Below are positions 54,931-64,000 of a stretch of DNA of 64,000 nt, in pieces; positions within the stretch are counted from its first letter, which is position 1; every line of letters starts with the position of its first letter. The position numbers and the translations under genes are program-made. Source of the stretch: Orobanche coerulescens (Eukaryota > Streptophyta > Magnoliopsida > Lamiales > Orobanchaceae); the NCBI GenBank assembly GCA_033398695.1, contig CM065817.1, forward strand, positions 67,444,001 to 67,508,000, in the 5' to 3' direction. The notes under the pieces were generated by a model. That model made no database searches and had not been told where the DNA came from. It saw only the letters and a program-made list of their open reading frames with translations.

Positions 54931-55412
54931 TAATTTGCCAAGTCCTTCCGAGTATTCTTTTTAAAACCTTATGATGTTATCCAAACATCCTTGATGATGC
55001 CAAAACTTTGACACTTAACGGTTTGAAGTAGGGCAGACTTCTTGGTCTTCTTTCGAATGTTCTGGCCTTCGGCATTTGGCTTAACACTAAGAACTGATCG
55101 CAGGCAAGTTCAGCTTTTATCAAAATAAAGTTACACTGAAAACTTATGATTGGCGCGCAGGCACAACCTTACATTGTTTTCTAGATGCATACAACTTAAA
55201 CTATGAACTGTTCGCAGACAAGTTCTTACAGCTTGTGTATGAGATAGGTTTCATAATATGAATACAGTAAGAATAAATAAAGTGACTGTCAACATATAAG
55301 AACATAGTAGATTACGAGTTGTAATCTTTCAAGACAGGTTGATATTGAAATGGGGAGTACAAAATTTTGATGTTCAGAATATAAGATTACAAAAACTATA
55401 ATACAAGGAAAT
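54931..55412 (-). other. copia E spacer between extra ORF and 3' LTR
   Basis: About 480 bp without a gene. Confidence 0.6.
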
Positions 55413-58400
55413 TTAGCTTCTATAGTCTAAATGCCTCCATAGTCTTTTTGGGTCATTCTTGGTGTTTTTCCACCAATATTGATGGGCTTTCTTGTCTCGA
55501 TTCTGATAAATGGCTCGACCTTCATATGATTTGTCGAAGACAAGGATCCAATCCTCTGGGTGGGTCACTAAGTCACCATTCTTGTGCTTTGATTTCATCT
55601 GCAGCTGTAGCGGGAGCGTTCCACCTTCCAGCTTCATCTTAAATTCCGTTGCGGCTTCCTGTACCGTTCTGCATCTATTGAATAAAGGGGAATCCCTGAT
55701 AATTACAACAAAGTATCTTAACAGTTCATTTCTCCTCCAATTCTTGATCTCTGCAGCGGTAGGTTGTCGGTCTGCCGGGAGGTTCATAGATTGCGGCTTT
55801 CGGACTTGGCTTTTCCAAGGATACTTAGGATCATGGACTTCTGGTCTTTCTCCCTGTATCCTCACGTTCGGCGTTGAGATACGGACTATGTCTGCAGTGA
55901 TGGAGTCTTCAAACGGAGCTAACAACTCTTTCTCTTGCTCCAACCTTGTTCTCCTAGCGGCTTCCCTTGCTTCTTCCCCCTTTTTGGCGTCATCAAGGTA
56001 TGACACCTTATCATCAAGACGTTCCAGGATTTGCAAAGCGGCATTATGTTTCGTCTCAATATTAGACATTCTCTCAACAAAGGAGGAGAGCACCTACGAC
56101 ATATCTTTTATGTTCTTGTCATGGGCTCGCAGTTGGGAACCAAATTCGATCAGAGCAGATGTGGTCTTGGCCTCAGACACGCGGAGTTTTGATTACTCTT
56201 CTCGCAGGATCTGTTCTTGCTTATCTTGCAGTTGGATCAGAGCTTGCTTGAAGACATGTGGCAAGACAGTGAAGGCCTCTACTATTCGAGAGACTTCATG
56301 CCTTAGTCCGGTCATTTCGTCAACATCAGATGTGTGAAGCCAATCAAGAGCCTTTTCTACAGAGTGTAGAGCATTGACTGTGTCCTGAATAAAGACAGTT
56401 TGGAGGCCAAGAGCACGTAATCACTCTTTCCTTGCTTCGGTGCTGGGAGAGTCTGGCTGGCCAAAGTCCTCGACTCCATTTAACCTTCTCAAATTCACCT
56501 TAGGGGGTGAAATGAGTTGGACATCCTCAGGTATAGTACCGTCGTCGGATTCCAAGGTGGTTGATGGGGCGGGAGTAACTGTTTCTGATTCGGCGGAAGG
56601 GGGTGCGGCATCCTCCTGTGTCGAAGTGGTTTCTGTAGACATGGATACAGGAGGGACTAATTCCTCTTTGTGTCTCTCAGCATCCGCCTGTTCCGGTAGA
56701 GGGACTGATTCCTCTTTCTGGATGGCACGTGATTCTTCTTCTTCGGCGGCGACGGCAGGCTCGGGTGCCTGTTGCGAGGTGTTTTGCTATTGCGAGGGAG
56801 ATGATTGATGAGTACTTGTCCCTTCATCTCTCTTCTCTTGGGCTTCCTCTCGACTCATCCGCAGACCAGCCTGTAGGGCGTCATCATCGTCGTCGGAATC
56901 ATGATCAGATTTTGGACTATTGGGAGATTCCATGGACGAAGATTTTCGTTTCCTTCGAGCTTCAGCCTTATCAAGCAGATGACTCTCAATAAGCTCCTTA
57001 ACGAATAAGTTGTCCCATTGGATCAGGACAGCAATTTCTTGAGTGTCCGTCACTTCTAAGATGAATTTTTCTTCGTTACACCACTCGCTCAAGTTGTACA
57101 AAGTTTCGTATGGATAAAGTCTAAAGCTCTTCCATTGGAGAAACTGCTCGAATGACTATTCAATCTGAATGGAAAGCAGGGTCTTGGAAATTATTGTGTC
57201 CGGAGAGGGACTCCGTACAGCACCTGGGTTTGCTGTAGGAAGGAGTTCCTCTACAGGTGTGGAATCCTGTATTGGAGAGGGATTCCTTATAGGGGATGGT
57301 ACCCCGAAGGAAGATGGATCCTGAACGGGTGTGGAATCCCGTATAGGAGAGGTAGCTATTGGTTTCAAACAGGCGTCCGACTCGCCAGAGTCTTTTGAGT
57401 TGGCAGATGCCCTAGTATCCGTCGTAGCCGCCAAGGGCTCGGGATCTACTGTATCGACAGTAGCGAGCATCTCTTCCACAGGGGTTGGGCCCTGGGGTAG
57501 TTGATCAGTGGGTTGCGCCACTAGAGGAGCATCCTCGGAGGGTTCTGTAGCTTTAACTTTCGTAAGCCTCCTTAGATTCCTTTTTGGCTTCTCAACAGCA
57601 ACTGGTGTTTTGCTATGAGATCTTTTTCTCTTCTTCGAAGATTCTACACTTTGGGACTTGGAAGAAATGTCCCTCGGATCTGCAGACAACGGCAAATTCC
57701 GGATAAAAGGTCTGTTAGCAATCAGGACGCTCTGGTTGAAGGCAGTGGGCCTGACGCCTCCTAATAATATCCGTGAACTGATCTTCTTTGCTTCTGCGGC
57801 TTCTTGAAGTCGGCACTTCATCACAACATGGTTTAAAAACAAACCAAATGATTTATTCTGCGAAGCAGGTTTAGACACCTCTTCCTGCAAATGCTTAAGG
57901 ATGACCTGACACCAATTGACCTTTTCGCAGGTCATTATCGTGACCATCATCCTGAATATGAGATTAGTGCACATCTCAAAAGCACCTGTACGATTCTCAA
58001 TAATACGGCAGCAAAAATCTTGTAAGTAAACGAAGGGTAAACAAAAATTCTTCTTATGGCATGTGGTGTGAACCACTTCCACTATTGCTAAACCAGTGAA
58101 TAAGCCATAATACTGAGTCAGCAGTTCTTGGGACCCAAAGGTCTCAAGTTTTTCCATAGTCAGGCCATCAGAAGGTAGTCTGAAATGTTTTGGAGAAGCT
58201 CTTGGTCAACGCGGATCACCACTCCGCGAATAACGGCTGTGATATCAGCGACATGACCTCCTTGATCCAGCGACAGAAAACGAACTACATCGTTGAGGTA
58301 GAATTCCTCAACCAGATGAGCGTCATAGTTCTCGGCGGTATGGCTTCCAAGGTGGTAGAGGCCTTGTTGACGGATTCTTGTAGTGACGACCTCCATGGCA

Positions 58401-58519
58401 TCGACGTTATCACTTTCAGCGTGAATGCGTTCCATCACGACAGATCTAGAGATGATCCATCTATCGATGAAGTTTAGTGACTTCTTGAGAGAGGTGGAAG
58501 ATGTCTGGGTAGACGCCAT
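55413..58519 (-). pseudogene. large extra ORF of copia E (env-position protein), broken
   Basis: A single long coding body of about 1,035 codons, read from 58519. The N-terminal part (SLNFIDRWIISRSVVMERIH, HLVEEFYLNDVVRFLSLDQG, AVIRGVVIRVDQELL) resembles a domain found in proteins of plant transposons with an EFYxN motif. A one-base loss near 58175 shifts the frame; then ETFGSQELLTQYYGLFTGLA, FEMCTNLIFRMMVTIMTCEK and FGLFLNHVVMKCRLQEAAEA follow. The middle is rich in Ser, Pro, Glu and Thr with basic clusters (SSKKRKRSHSK, EARRKRKSSS) that look like nuclear localisation signals. The C-terminal part has a charged helical stretch (VERMSNIETKHNAALQILER) and ends WWKNTKNDPKRLWRHLDYRS. Five stops interrupt one frame: 57156, 56787, 56421, about 56193 and about 56094. 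No signal peptide, membrane span or fusion peptide is seen, so an envelope role is not supported. Confidence 0.75.
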
Positions 58520-59287
58520 TGATGATTTTCAAGAAACGGTGAAAAAGATACAAGAAAAATATGCAGTAAACACAGAAAAATCTTGTAGGCTGAATGCTCG
58601 AGTGCTCTTTAAATATGCAGAAGGCGTAAAGAGTCTCAAATGGCATTTATAGTCCTTTTATAGTAGGCGGCGAAGAAGGGTTTTCAGAGAACGAATGGTC
58701 ATATTTAAGGGATGGGAACCGGTGTTTAAAATGAACGGTCACGATGAACTGAGTGTAACTGGTACACTTATCCATTGATTTTATTAAAATAGGAGCGGGT
58801 CCCACTTCTGACATTTCATATTACCCTTAATGCCTGAAACGGCGGTATTAAATATTAAAAAATTTGAAAACATCGCGGCTTTTGAGATTCGATTGTCTAG
58901 ATGTCGTGCAAGACATTTAATGTAAAAGACGTTTGACATGAAAACAAGGCACGTGGACAAAAATTGTTTATAAAATGAAATATTATAATATATAATGAAT
59001 CAAATTCCTATAGTATGTGCTGTATCCGCGACGATACAGCATTCCCCCTTGAAAGGTACATATAGGTTTCAATTCCATACAACAACTTTTGGATTAATGC
59101 TGTATTTATGGGTCATACTATATTCCCCCTTAATTATTGCACACGTCAGCTGTAGGATGATTCATATCGCTTTGTTCCCTACAGTGCTATATTGAAGGCT
59201 CTGAGTATACAGATAATTAATGGTGGATACTATATTCTTGGGTCTTACAGCATTCCCCCTCAATTGTTGAGTAAAAACAGTAAATAC
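58520..59287 (-). other. copia E spacer with three polypurine-like tracts
   Basis: The plus strand has GCATTCCCCCTTGA near 59039, TATTCCCCCTTAA near 59121 and GCATTCCCCCTCAA near 59250, each preceded by TACAGC or TACTATA. On the element strand these read AAGGGGGAAT, close to the real polypurine tract at 54915. Multiplied polypurine tracts are a known trait of Sireviruses. No gene is seen. Confidence 0.7.
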
Positions 59288-59825
59288 TTACAGGGAGTCA
59301 GGCTGTAGCAATCCCAATTCTTGGCGAAGCATGTTGAATCTTGCTGTGTCGAGAGGCTTGGTGAAAATGTCGGTCAACTGGATATCTGTATGAACTTTTT
59401 CCAGCCGAGCATCCTTGTTCTCGACATGATTCCTAATGAAATGATGCTTCATGTGGATATGCTTAGTGCGCGAGTGCGATACAGGGTTGTGCGTTATTGC
59501 AATTGCACTCGTGCTATCGCACATGATTGGCGTTTCCTTGGGTTCAATCCCATAATCTGACAACTATTGCTGCATCCAAAGGATCTGCATACAGCAACTA
59601 CCAGCAGCATAGTATTCTGATTCAGCCGTGGAAAGTGAGTTTGCCAATTGCTTCTTACTGAACCAAGACACAAGTCTAGATCCAAGAAAGTGACAAGTTC
59701 CACTTGTACTCTTCCTATCTAGCTTGCAGCCTCCGAGATCCGACTGTTCCTTTAATATACTTCAGGGTTCGTTTAGCTGTATTGAAGTGTGATTCTTTGG
59801 GTGCTACTTGATATCTCGCACACAC
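59288..59825 (-). pseudogene. copia E RNase H, broken
   Basis: From the TGA at 59826-59828 inward: ARYQVAPKESHFNTAKRTLK is still in the RT frame, then a deletion removes the expected SDAD segment and shifts the frame; LGGCKLDRKSTSGTCHFLGS, FSKKQLANSLSTAESEYYAA and a TAG after LWMQQ follow. The open piece 59563-59288 holds IMCDSTSAIAITHNPVSHSR, TKHIHMKHHFIRNHVENKDA and DIFTKPLDTARFNMLRQELG, the normal end of SIRE-type pol. Confidence 0.85.
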
Positions 59826-60682
59826 TCATACAACAAACTGGATATCGGGCCTGCTAGCCGTTAGGTACAGGAGAGAGACAATAATCTTCCTGTAGAGTGA
59901 TTGGTCAACCGGCTTTCCAGCTTCATCAGCACTAATTTCCACGGAAGTGCTCATGGGGGTTGACGATGATTTTGAAGTATTCATTCTAAATTTGTTGAGA
60001 AGCTCCTTGCTGTATTTTTCCTGGTTGATGAAGATCCCTGTAGGCAATTGCTTTACCTGCAAACCTAGGAAATAACTAATTTCTCCCATCATACTCATTT
60101 CAAATTTACTTGGCATGAGATGAGAGAACCTTTGACATAAAGCAAGGTTAGTTGAACTAAATATAATGTCATCTACATAGATTTGAACCATTAGAAGGTC
60201 ATCGCCTTCCTGTATTTTGAACAAGGTCTTGTCCACAGTACCTTTATCAAATCTATTATTGGTTAGATACTGGGACAGTGTCTCATACCATGCTCTAGGG
60301 GCTTGCTTAAGTCCATACAGTACTTTCCTTAGCCTGTATACTAGATCTATGCCGTCTGTGTTGGCAAACCTTGGTGGTTGTTCAACATAAACTTCTTCGG
60401 CAAGTTCTCCATTTAGGAATGCATTTTTGACGTCCATTTGGTATACAATGAATCTCTTATGGGAAACAAAGGCTAAAAATATCCTAATGGCCTCTAGTGT
60501 GGCTACAGGGGCAAACATTTCATCGTAGTCTATGCCTTCTTCCTGTCTATAGCCTTGTGCGACTAGTCTGGATTTATTCTTTATAATTAGTCCATTTCGA
60601 TCCTTCTTGTTTCTAAATACCCATTTGGTTCCAATAACTGATTGATGCGTAGGTCTGGGTAAAAGATACCATACATTGTTTC
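59826..60682 (-). pseudogene. copia E reverse transcriptase, 5'-truncated
   Basis: Coding continues in frame upstream of the first ATG (60518) up to 60682: [51 protein letters not shown]. Then [58 protein letters not shown], the catalytic [32 protein letters not shown] and [11 protein letters not shown], ending in TGA 59826-59828. The RT body of about 285 codons is free of stops until then. The N-terminal limit is the D-type LTR at 60683, an insertion border. Confidence 0.9.
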
Positions 60683-61216
60683 TGTAATATCCGCAAATTT
60701 GATTTCTGGTAATTTTCTTTTTTTGGCGAGAGTCCGTTTTGACGACTCGCTTGAGACCGTTTCGTCATTTTGAGAATGATTGATTCTGCACTTTTTGACG
60801 TCCGAGTTCGTTTCGTTGTCGTTTTGTTGAGTTCCGTGCTTCTTGGCGACTTTTCCGCACTTGAGTTCGATTCTTACGAATCTCGACCGAAACTATTGTT
60901 TTGAGTTTCCTGTAAGTCCATTTAACTTGGTTAGATGTGTTGTGAACTTCGGTTTGGTTATTCGATCAGGTATCGTGATTTTCGGGTTTTTTTGGCCATT
61001 TTGTAATTTCCCAAAGTGGTGGGTATCCGTATACGTATTTGTTGTCTCGACCCTTTTTATGGTCGCGTGTGAGTTTGATTGTAACTCAATCTCTTAGTAT
61101 GATCTTATTCTGGAGCTTTCCGTGCGTATCTTGAACTTGGTGTTCCGATCGGAGGAATCCGTTGTTGTAATCGGCTTTGAGAGCATTGTTGATGAACTTT
61201 TGAGTTGTTAGCGCAC
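60683..61216 (+). repeat. partial LTR of a second gypsy D-type element, plus strand
   Basis: Starts TGTAATATCCGCAAATTTGA at 60683 and follows the reverse complement of the D LTR start (compare 38707 downward) through CGTTTCGTCATTTTGAGAAT, TGTTGAGTTCCGTGCTT, GGCGACTTTTCCGCACTTGA, AACTTCGGTTTGGTTATTCG and TTTCCCAAAG (about 61020). After that the match weakens. It is more diverged than D LTR 1 and 2 are from each other. It is cut by gypsy F at 61217. The left flank GTTTC (60678-60682) is the expected target duplication. Confidence 0.8.
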
Positions 61217-61903
61217 TGTCACGCCCCACCTTAAGGCAGCAGGCATCGCACAGCATCCGGCCGACGCCTTCCGGATGGGCGCGCAGCATGCTCGCGCGCG
61301 TACATGGACCCGGCCAAGCTCACAGAGGACTACCCCCCCTATAATAGGCTTAGACGGAAAAAGCCTTGTGACAGCAGTAGACATTGAAAAGCCGAGGAAC
61401 CCACTATCCAGAAAGAAGACCCTAGAAGCTTCAAGATGGAGACCAATCAATTCCAGAAGGTCAAAGAGGGTTCCGTAAGGTCGATATCGGTCGGGTTGCT
61501 ACGGGCCGAATCAGCCTTGGCGGGCCGGCCGGACACTTCGGGCCGGGTCGGGCCGGACGTTCCAGAGGGGTCTGGGGACTCCAAGAAGACTTCTTAGAAT
61601 TGTTTAGAATTGTATAGATCATTCTAGATGATGGCATTCTTGTAAATACTTGGAATAGTAATGTTTTGTTGGTAATTTGTTAGCCTAGGAGGATTAGTAT
61701 AAATACCCCCTTGGGGCTCATTTGTAACTCACCTTGAGAAATCTGATTTGCTACAGTGCAATAAGAGAAAATCTTCCCCACAACATTTCTTACTTTCCTT
61801 CCTAGCAGTCTTGTTCATTACTAGGCTTACTACTTAGGCTTGAGACAACCTAAGAGTGCCGCACGGCAAGGACTTAGCGAGGCGCAAGTATAACCCCGTG
61901 ACA
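61217..61903 (+). repeat. gypsy F 5' LTR
   Basis: TGTCACGCCCCACC to AACCCCGTGACA, with an 8-base inverted repeat at the ends. GC-rich near 61260-61320 and 61500-61560 (GGGCCGG repeats). TATA box at 61698-61705. Confidence 0.9.
61698..61705 (+). promoter_or_regulatory. TATA box of gypsy F LTR
   Basis: TATAAATA in GGATTAGTATAAATACCCCC, about 200 bp before the LTR end. Confidence 0.7.
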
Positions 61904-61904
61904 G

Positions 61905-61922
61905 TTGGTATCGGAGCCAAGG
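61905..61922 (+). other. primer binding site of gypsy F
   Basis: TTGGTATCGGAGCCAAGG, one base after the LTR; complementary to initiator tRNA-Met. Confidence 0.92.
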
Positions 61923-61978
61923 TTGAGACAACCAAGGCGGATTTTCGAAGATTGCTAGCTGATCGTGCAAGGAGTAAG

Positions 61979-63479
61979 ATGGCACAATCATCCGACGTTA
62001 CCCAACCCAACACTCAGGCCGAGAAGACCAAGAAGGGCAGAGACAAGTCTGTCGACCGGATTGCTGCCATGGACAGCCGAGTGACTCGACTGGAGAAGGT
62101 CTATGATGAGGTTGCGAGGAGGGTGGATGACTTAGAAGAAGCTGGTGAGGAGCTGCACAACCAGGTTCTCTCTACTATCAATGCTTGTGATGGGGACATG
62201 AAGAAGGAGTTGGCCAATTTTCGGGCCATGATCTTGGCCATGCAAGAGAGCATGGAGGTTCTCAAGACGAAGATGGCTACAGTGAAAAGGGCGATTGCTA
62301 ATGGAGAAGGACATGTGGGTGTGACACCCGCACGAATTGACATCCCAAGGCCTGTTAAGTTCAACGGATCGAGAAACGCCAAGGAGATTGACAATTTCTT
62401 ATGGAACCTGGAACAATACTTTGGTGCCTCAAACATTCGAGATGATGAAACCAAGTTGCGGACGGCGCCCTTGTACTTAGCCGACACAGCCGTGCTGTGG
62501 TGGCGTACCAAGCAGGCTGACATTGAGAGTGGTGCGTGCAGGATGGCTTCCTGGGAAGACTTCAAGGCCGAATTAAAGAGGCAATTCTATCCCGAGAATG
62601 TGGAGTTCGAAGCTCGGGGCAGGCTGAAGAGACTCATCCACACTCGTACTATCAAAGACTATGTCAAGGAGTTCCAAGAAATTGTGCTGGAGATACCAAG
62701 CTTGACGGCGACCGACAAGCTGTTTGCATTTATGGACGGACTCAAGCCTTTTGCGAGGCAAGAGTTGGAAAGGCGCAATGTTCAGGATGTGGCGACCGCC
62801 ATTGCTGTGGCCGAGGGCTTACGGGAGTTGAAGACCAGCGACAAGCCAAGGACTTTCCGCACAGATAAAGGCAAAGGTGGGGGAGACCGCCCATCAAGGT
62901 TCAGGCCAAACAAATACTCGGGCAAGCAACCAGTGGACGAGAACGATAAGCCGAGAGGTTGTCACATTTGTCATAGTACCTCTCACATGAAGTACGATTG
63001 CCCGTTTCGGAGGAAGAAGGTCGCAGCCATTCAAGAGACCACGGAGACCGAGGTTGCGGATGGTGCGCATATGGGCTCATTGAGTTTGCTCAATGCTGTC
63101 AAAGCCGTTGTGGAGCCGGCGAAGGGACCCAGAAAGGGGTCTATGTTCGTGGATGCCTTGATCGGAGGCACACACATCAAAGCCTTAGTGGATACAGGAG
63201 CTACGCACAATTTCATGCAGGACGGCGTAGCCAAAGCCTTACGACTTACCGTCACTCCAACTAATGGATCGATCAAGACAGTGAACACCCATGCTAAACC
63301 GGTGACCGGCGAAGCACGAGGAGTGAAAGCAAAGATAGGTGGATCGGCAGGAATGATCACCTTCACCGTAGTGACCATGGATGACTATGATTTGGTTCTT
63401 GGGTTACAATGGTTCGATCAGTGCACGGGCTTGCATTCTTCCATTTTCGATTCCTTAGTCATTTTGGACTCAGACAGAC
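61979..63479 (+). CDS. gypsy F gag and protease
   Basis: The likely start is [20 protein letters not shown] at 61979; the frame is open back to 61856 inside the LTR, across the primer site, so the first ATG of the frame (61856) is less likely. Domains in order: a coiled-coil stretch at about residues 20-105 ([20 protein letters not shown]), the gag domain at 120-280 ([71 protein letters not shown]), a zinc knuckle [14 protein letters not shown] near residue 328, and the protease with [20 protein letters not shown] near 63180 and [13 protein letters not shown] near 63390. No stop occurs in 500 codons. Frame changes follow at about 63480 and 63520, so the junction to RT is broken. It belongs with plant chromovirus-type gypsy elements. 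Confidence 0.9.
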
Positions 63480-64000
63480 ACAGCCATTCCGCCAGAGGGA
63501 ACCGAAGGGGACAGGCACCCTTTCAGCCATGCAACTTAGTCGAGGCCTTCGGAAGCAGGAAGAGACCTTCGCTGCATTTTACGTTCCTGATGATGGAAAC
63601 GATATTGAAGGCAAGGATGTACCAGAGGAAGTTCAAGCCGTTTTGGAGGAGTTCCAGGACGTGATGCCCGCGGAACTACCTAAGAAGTTGCCGCCCAGAC
63701 GGGATGTGGACCACAAAATTGAACTTATTTCCGATGCGAAGCCACCTTCGAGGACACCCTATAGGATGTCACCACCGGAACTTAAGGAGCTGCAGAAACA
63801 ATTGAAAGAGTTGTTAGATTCCAAAATGATCCAACCATCCAAATCTCCTTATGGATCCCCCGTTTTGTTCCAAAAGAAGCATGATGGATCCTTGCGTATG
63901 TGCGTGGACTATAGGGCACTCAACAAACTGACGGTTCGCAACAAGTATCCCATTCCACTCATTGGAGAGCTGTTTGACCAACTGGGAGGTGCTAAATACT
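63480..64000 (+). pseudogene. gypsy F linker and start of RT, frame-shifted from gag
   Basis: Two small changes of frame are seen: near 63480 ([12 protein letters not shown] in one frame) and near 63520 ([20 protein letters not shown] in the next). From there the frame is open to the window end: [100 protein letters not shown] and [14 protein letters not shown]. The RT catalytic box is outside the window. The two one-base losses may be real damage or read errors. Confidence 0.85.

Larger units (their letters stand above)
53729..60682 (-). mobile_element. Ty1/copia E, SIRE lineage, with extra 3' ORF; 5' part missing
   Basis: In element sense (minus): RT from 60682, RNase H to 59288, a spacer with three polypurine-like tracts, an extra ORF (58519-55413), spacer, polypurine tract and the 3' LTR (54914-53729). 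Gag, protease, integrase and the 5' LTR are absent because a D-type LTR begins at 60683; they may lie beyond the nested insertions to the right. RT and RNase H motifs ([32 protein letters not shown]) and the extra ORF position fit the Sirevirus group. Confidence 0.85.
61217..64000 (+). mobile_element. Ty3/gypsy F, 5' part (continues past the window)
   Basis: A 687-bp LTR (61217-61903), primer site, gag and protease, and the beginning of RT up to the window end. The LTR starts TGTCACGCCCC and ends CCCCGTGACA. Left flank CGCAC (61212-61216) should recur after its 3' LTR. Confidence 0.9.

Noticed and set aside
55510..56337. Plus-strand open frame of 275 codons
   Set aside because: It lies antisense to the extra ORF of copia E; composition is Ser-rich as a mirror of the Glu/Arg codons on the other strand and no motif is seen.
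55413..58519. Retroviral envelope gene
   Set aside because: Only the position fits. There is no signal peptide, membrane anchor or cleavage site, and basic nuclear-type signals are present.

Overview
This window is nuclear DNA of a flowering plant, probably a eudicot; the species cannot be told from the sequence. The evidence is one intron-containing single-copy-type gene with GT-AG introns, a Stowaway-type MITE, a likely mitochondrial DNA insert, and a dense nest of Ty3/gypsy and Ty1/copia LTR retrotransposons that use initiator tRNA-Met primer sites.

Left part (1-12 kb): one host gene, a plant homologue of the RAB5-interacting / RAB5IF (OPTI, C20orf24) family, can be assembled from four coding exons at 4285-4401, 6047-6150, 8495-8624 and 8729-8767 (129 codons, all splice phases agree). 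A possible 5'UTR exon lies near 745-850. Its introns and 5' flank carry several short inverted-repeat elements, one of which holds a fragment of a LINE reverse transcriptase, a Stowaway MITE (5551-5819), and a stretch with a group II intron domain V-like hairpin that looks mitochondrial. A decayed pogo/Tigger-type DNA transposon follows (9777-11662).

Right part (12-64 kb): a nest of retroelements. Gypsy A (+ strand) supplies gag and protease at 12980-14612, a short RT piece at 24030-24168, the rest of pol at 50311-53005, and a partial 3' LTR at 53039-53728. It is split by copia B (14613-24029, target-site duplication GAATT) and by gypsy C (24169-50310, minus strand, duplication TTGTT). Gypsy C has the layout LTR-internal-LTR-internal-LTR, and its two internal copies share at least seven stop codons. 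The copy nearer the 50 kb end is itself split by gypsy D (35971-44375, duplication TGATG/TGACG), which has long LTRs and only a gag gene. The 3' LTR of A is cut by copia E (minus strand, SIRE lineage), which has a large extra ORF (about 1,035 codons) between pol and its 3' LTR. E is cut by a D-type LTR (60683-61216, + strand), and that is cut by gypsy F (61217 to the window end, + strand).

The most unusual pattern is in the gypsy LTRs. Families C and D carry arrays of 12-bp CpG-containing inverted repeats (TAGCGTGCGCTA type in C, TTACGTACGTAA in D) ending 12-18 bp upstream of a TATA box, and family A carries a TTACGTACGTAA-type array at a similar depth in its LTR. Both 12-mers have CpG at positions 4-5 and 8-9. 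All retroelement genes seen here are broken except possibly for the part of F that lies outside the window. Coordinates of element ends are read by eye from terminal TG...CA and flanking duplications; percent identities were not computed.
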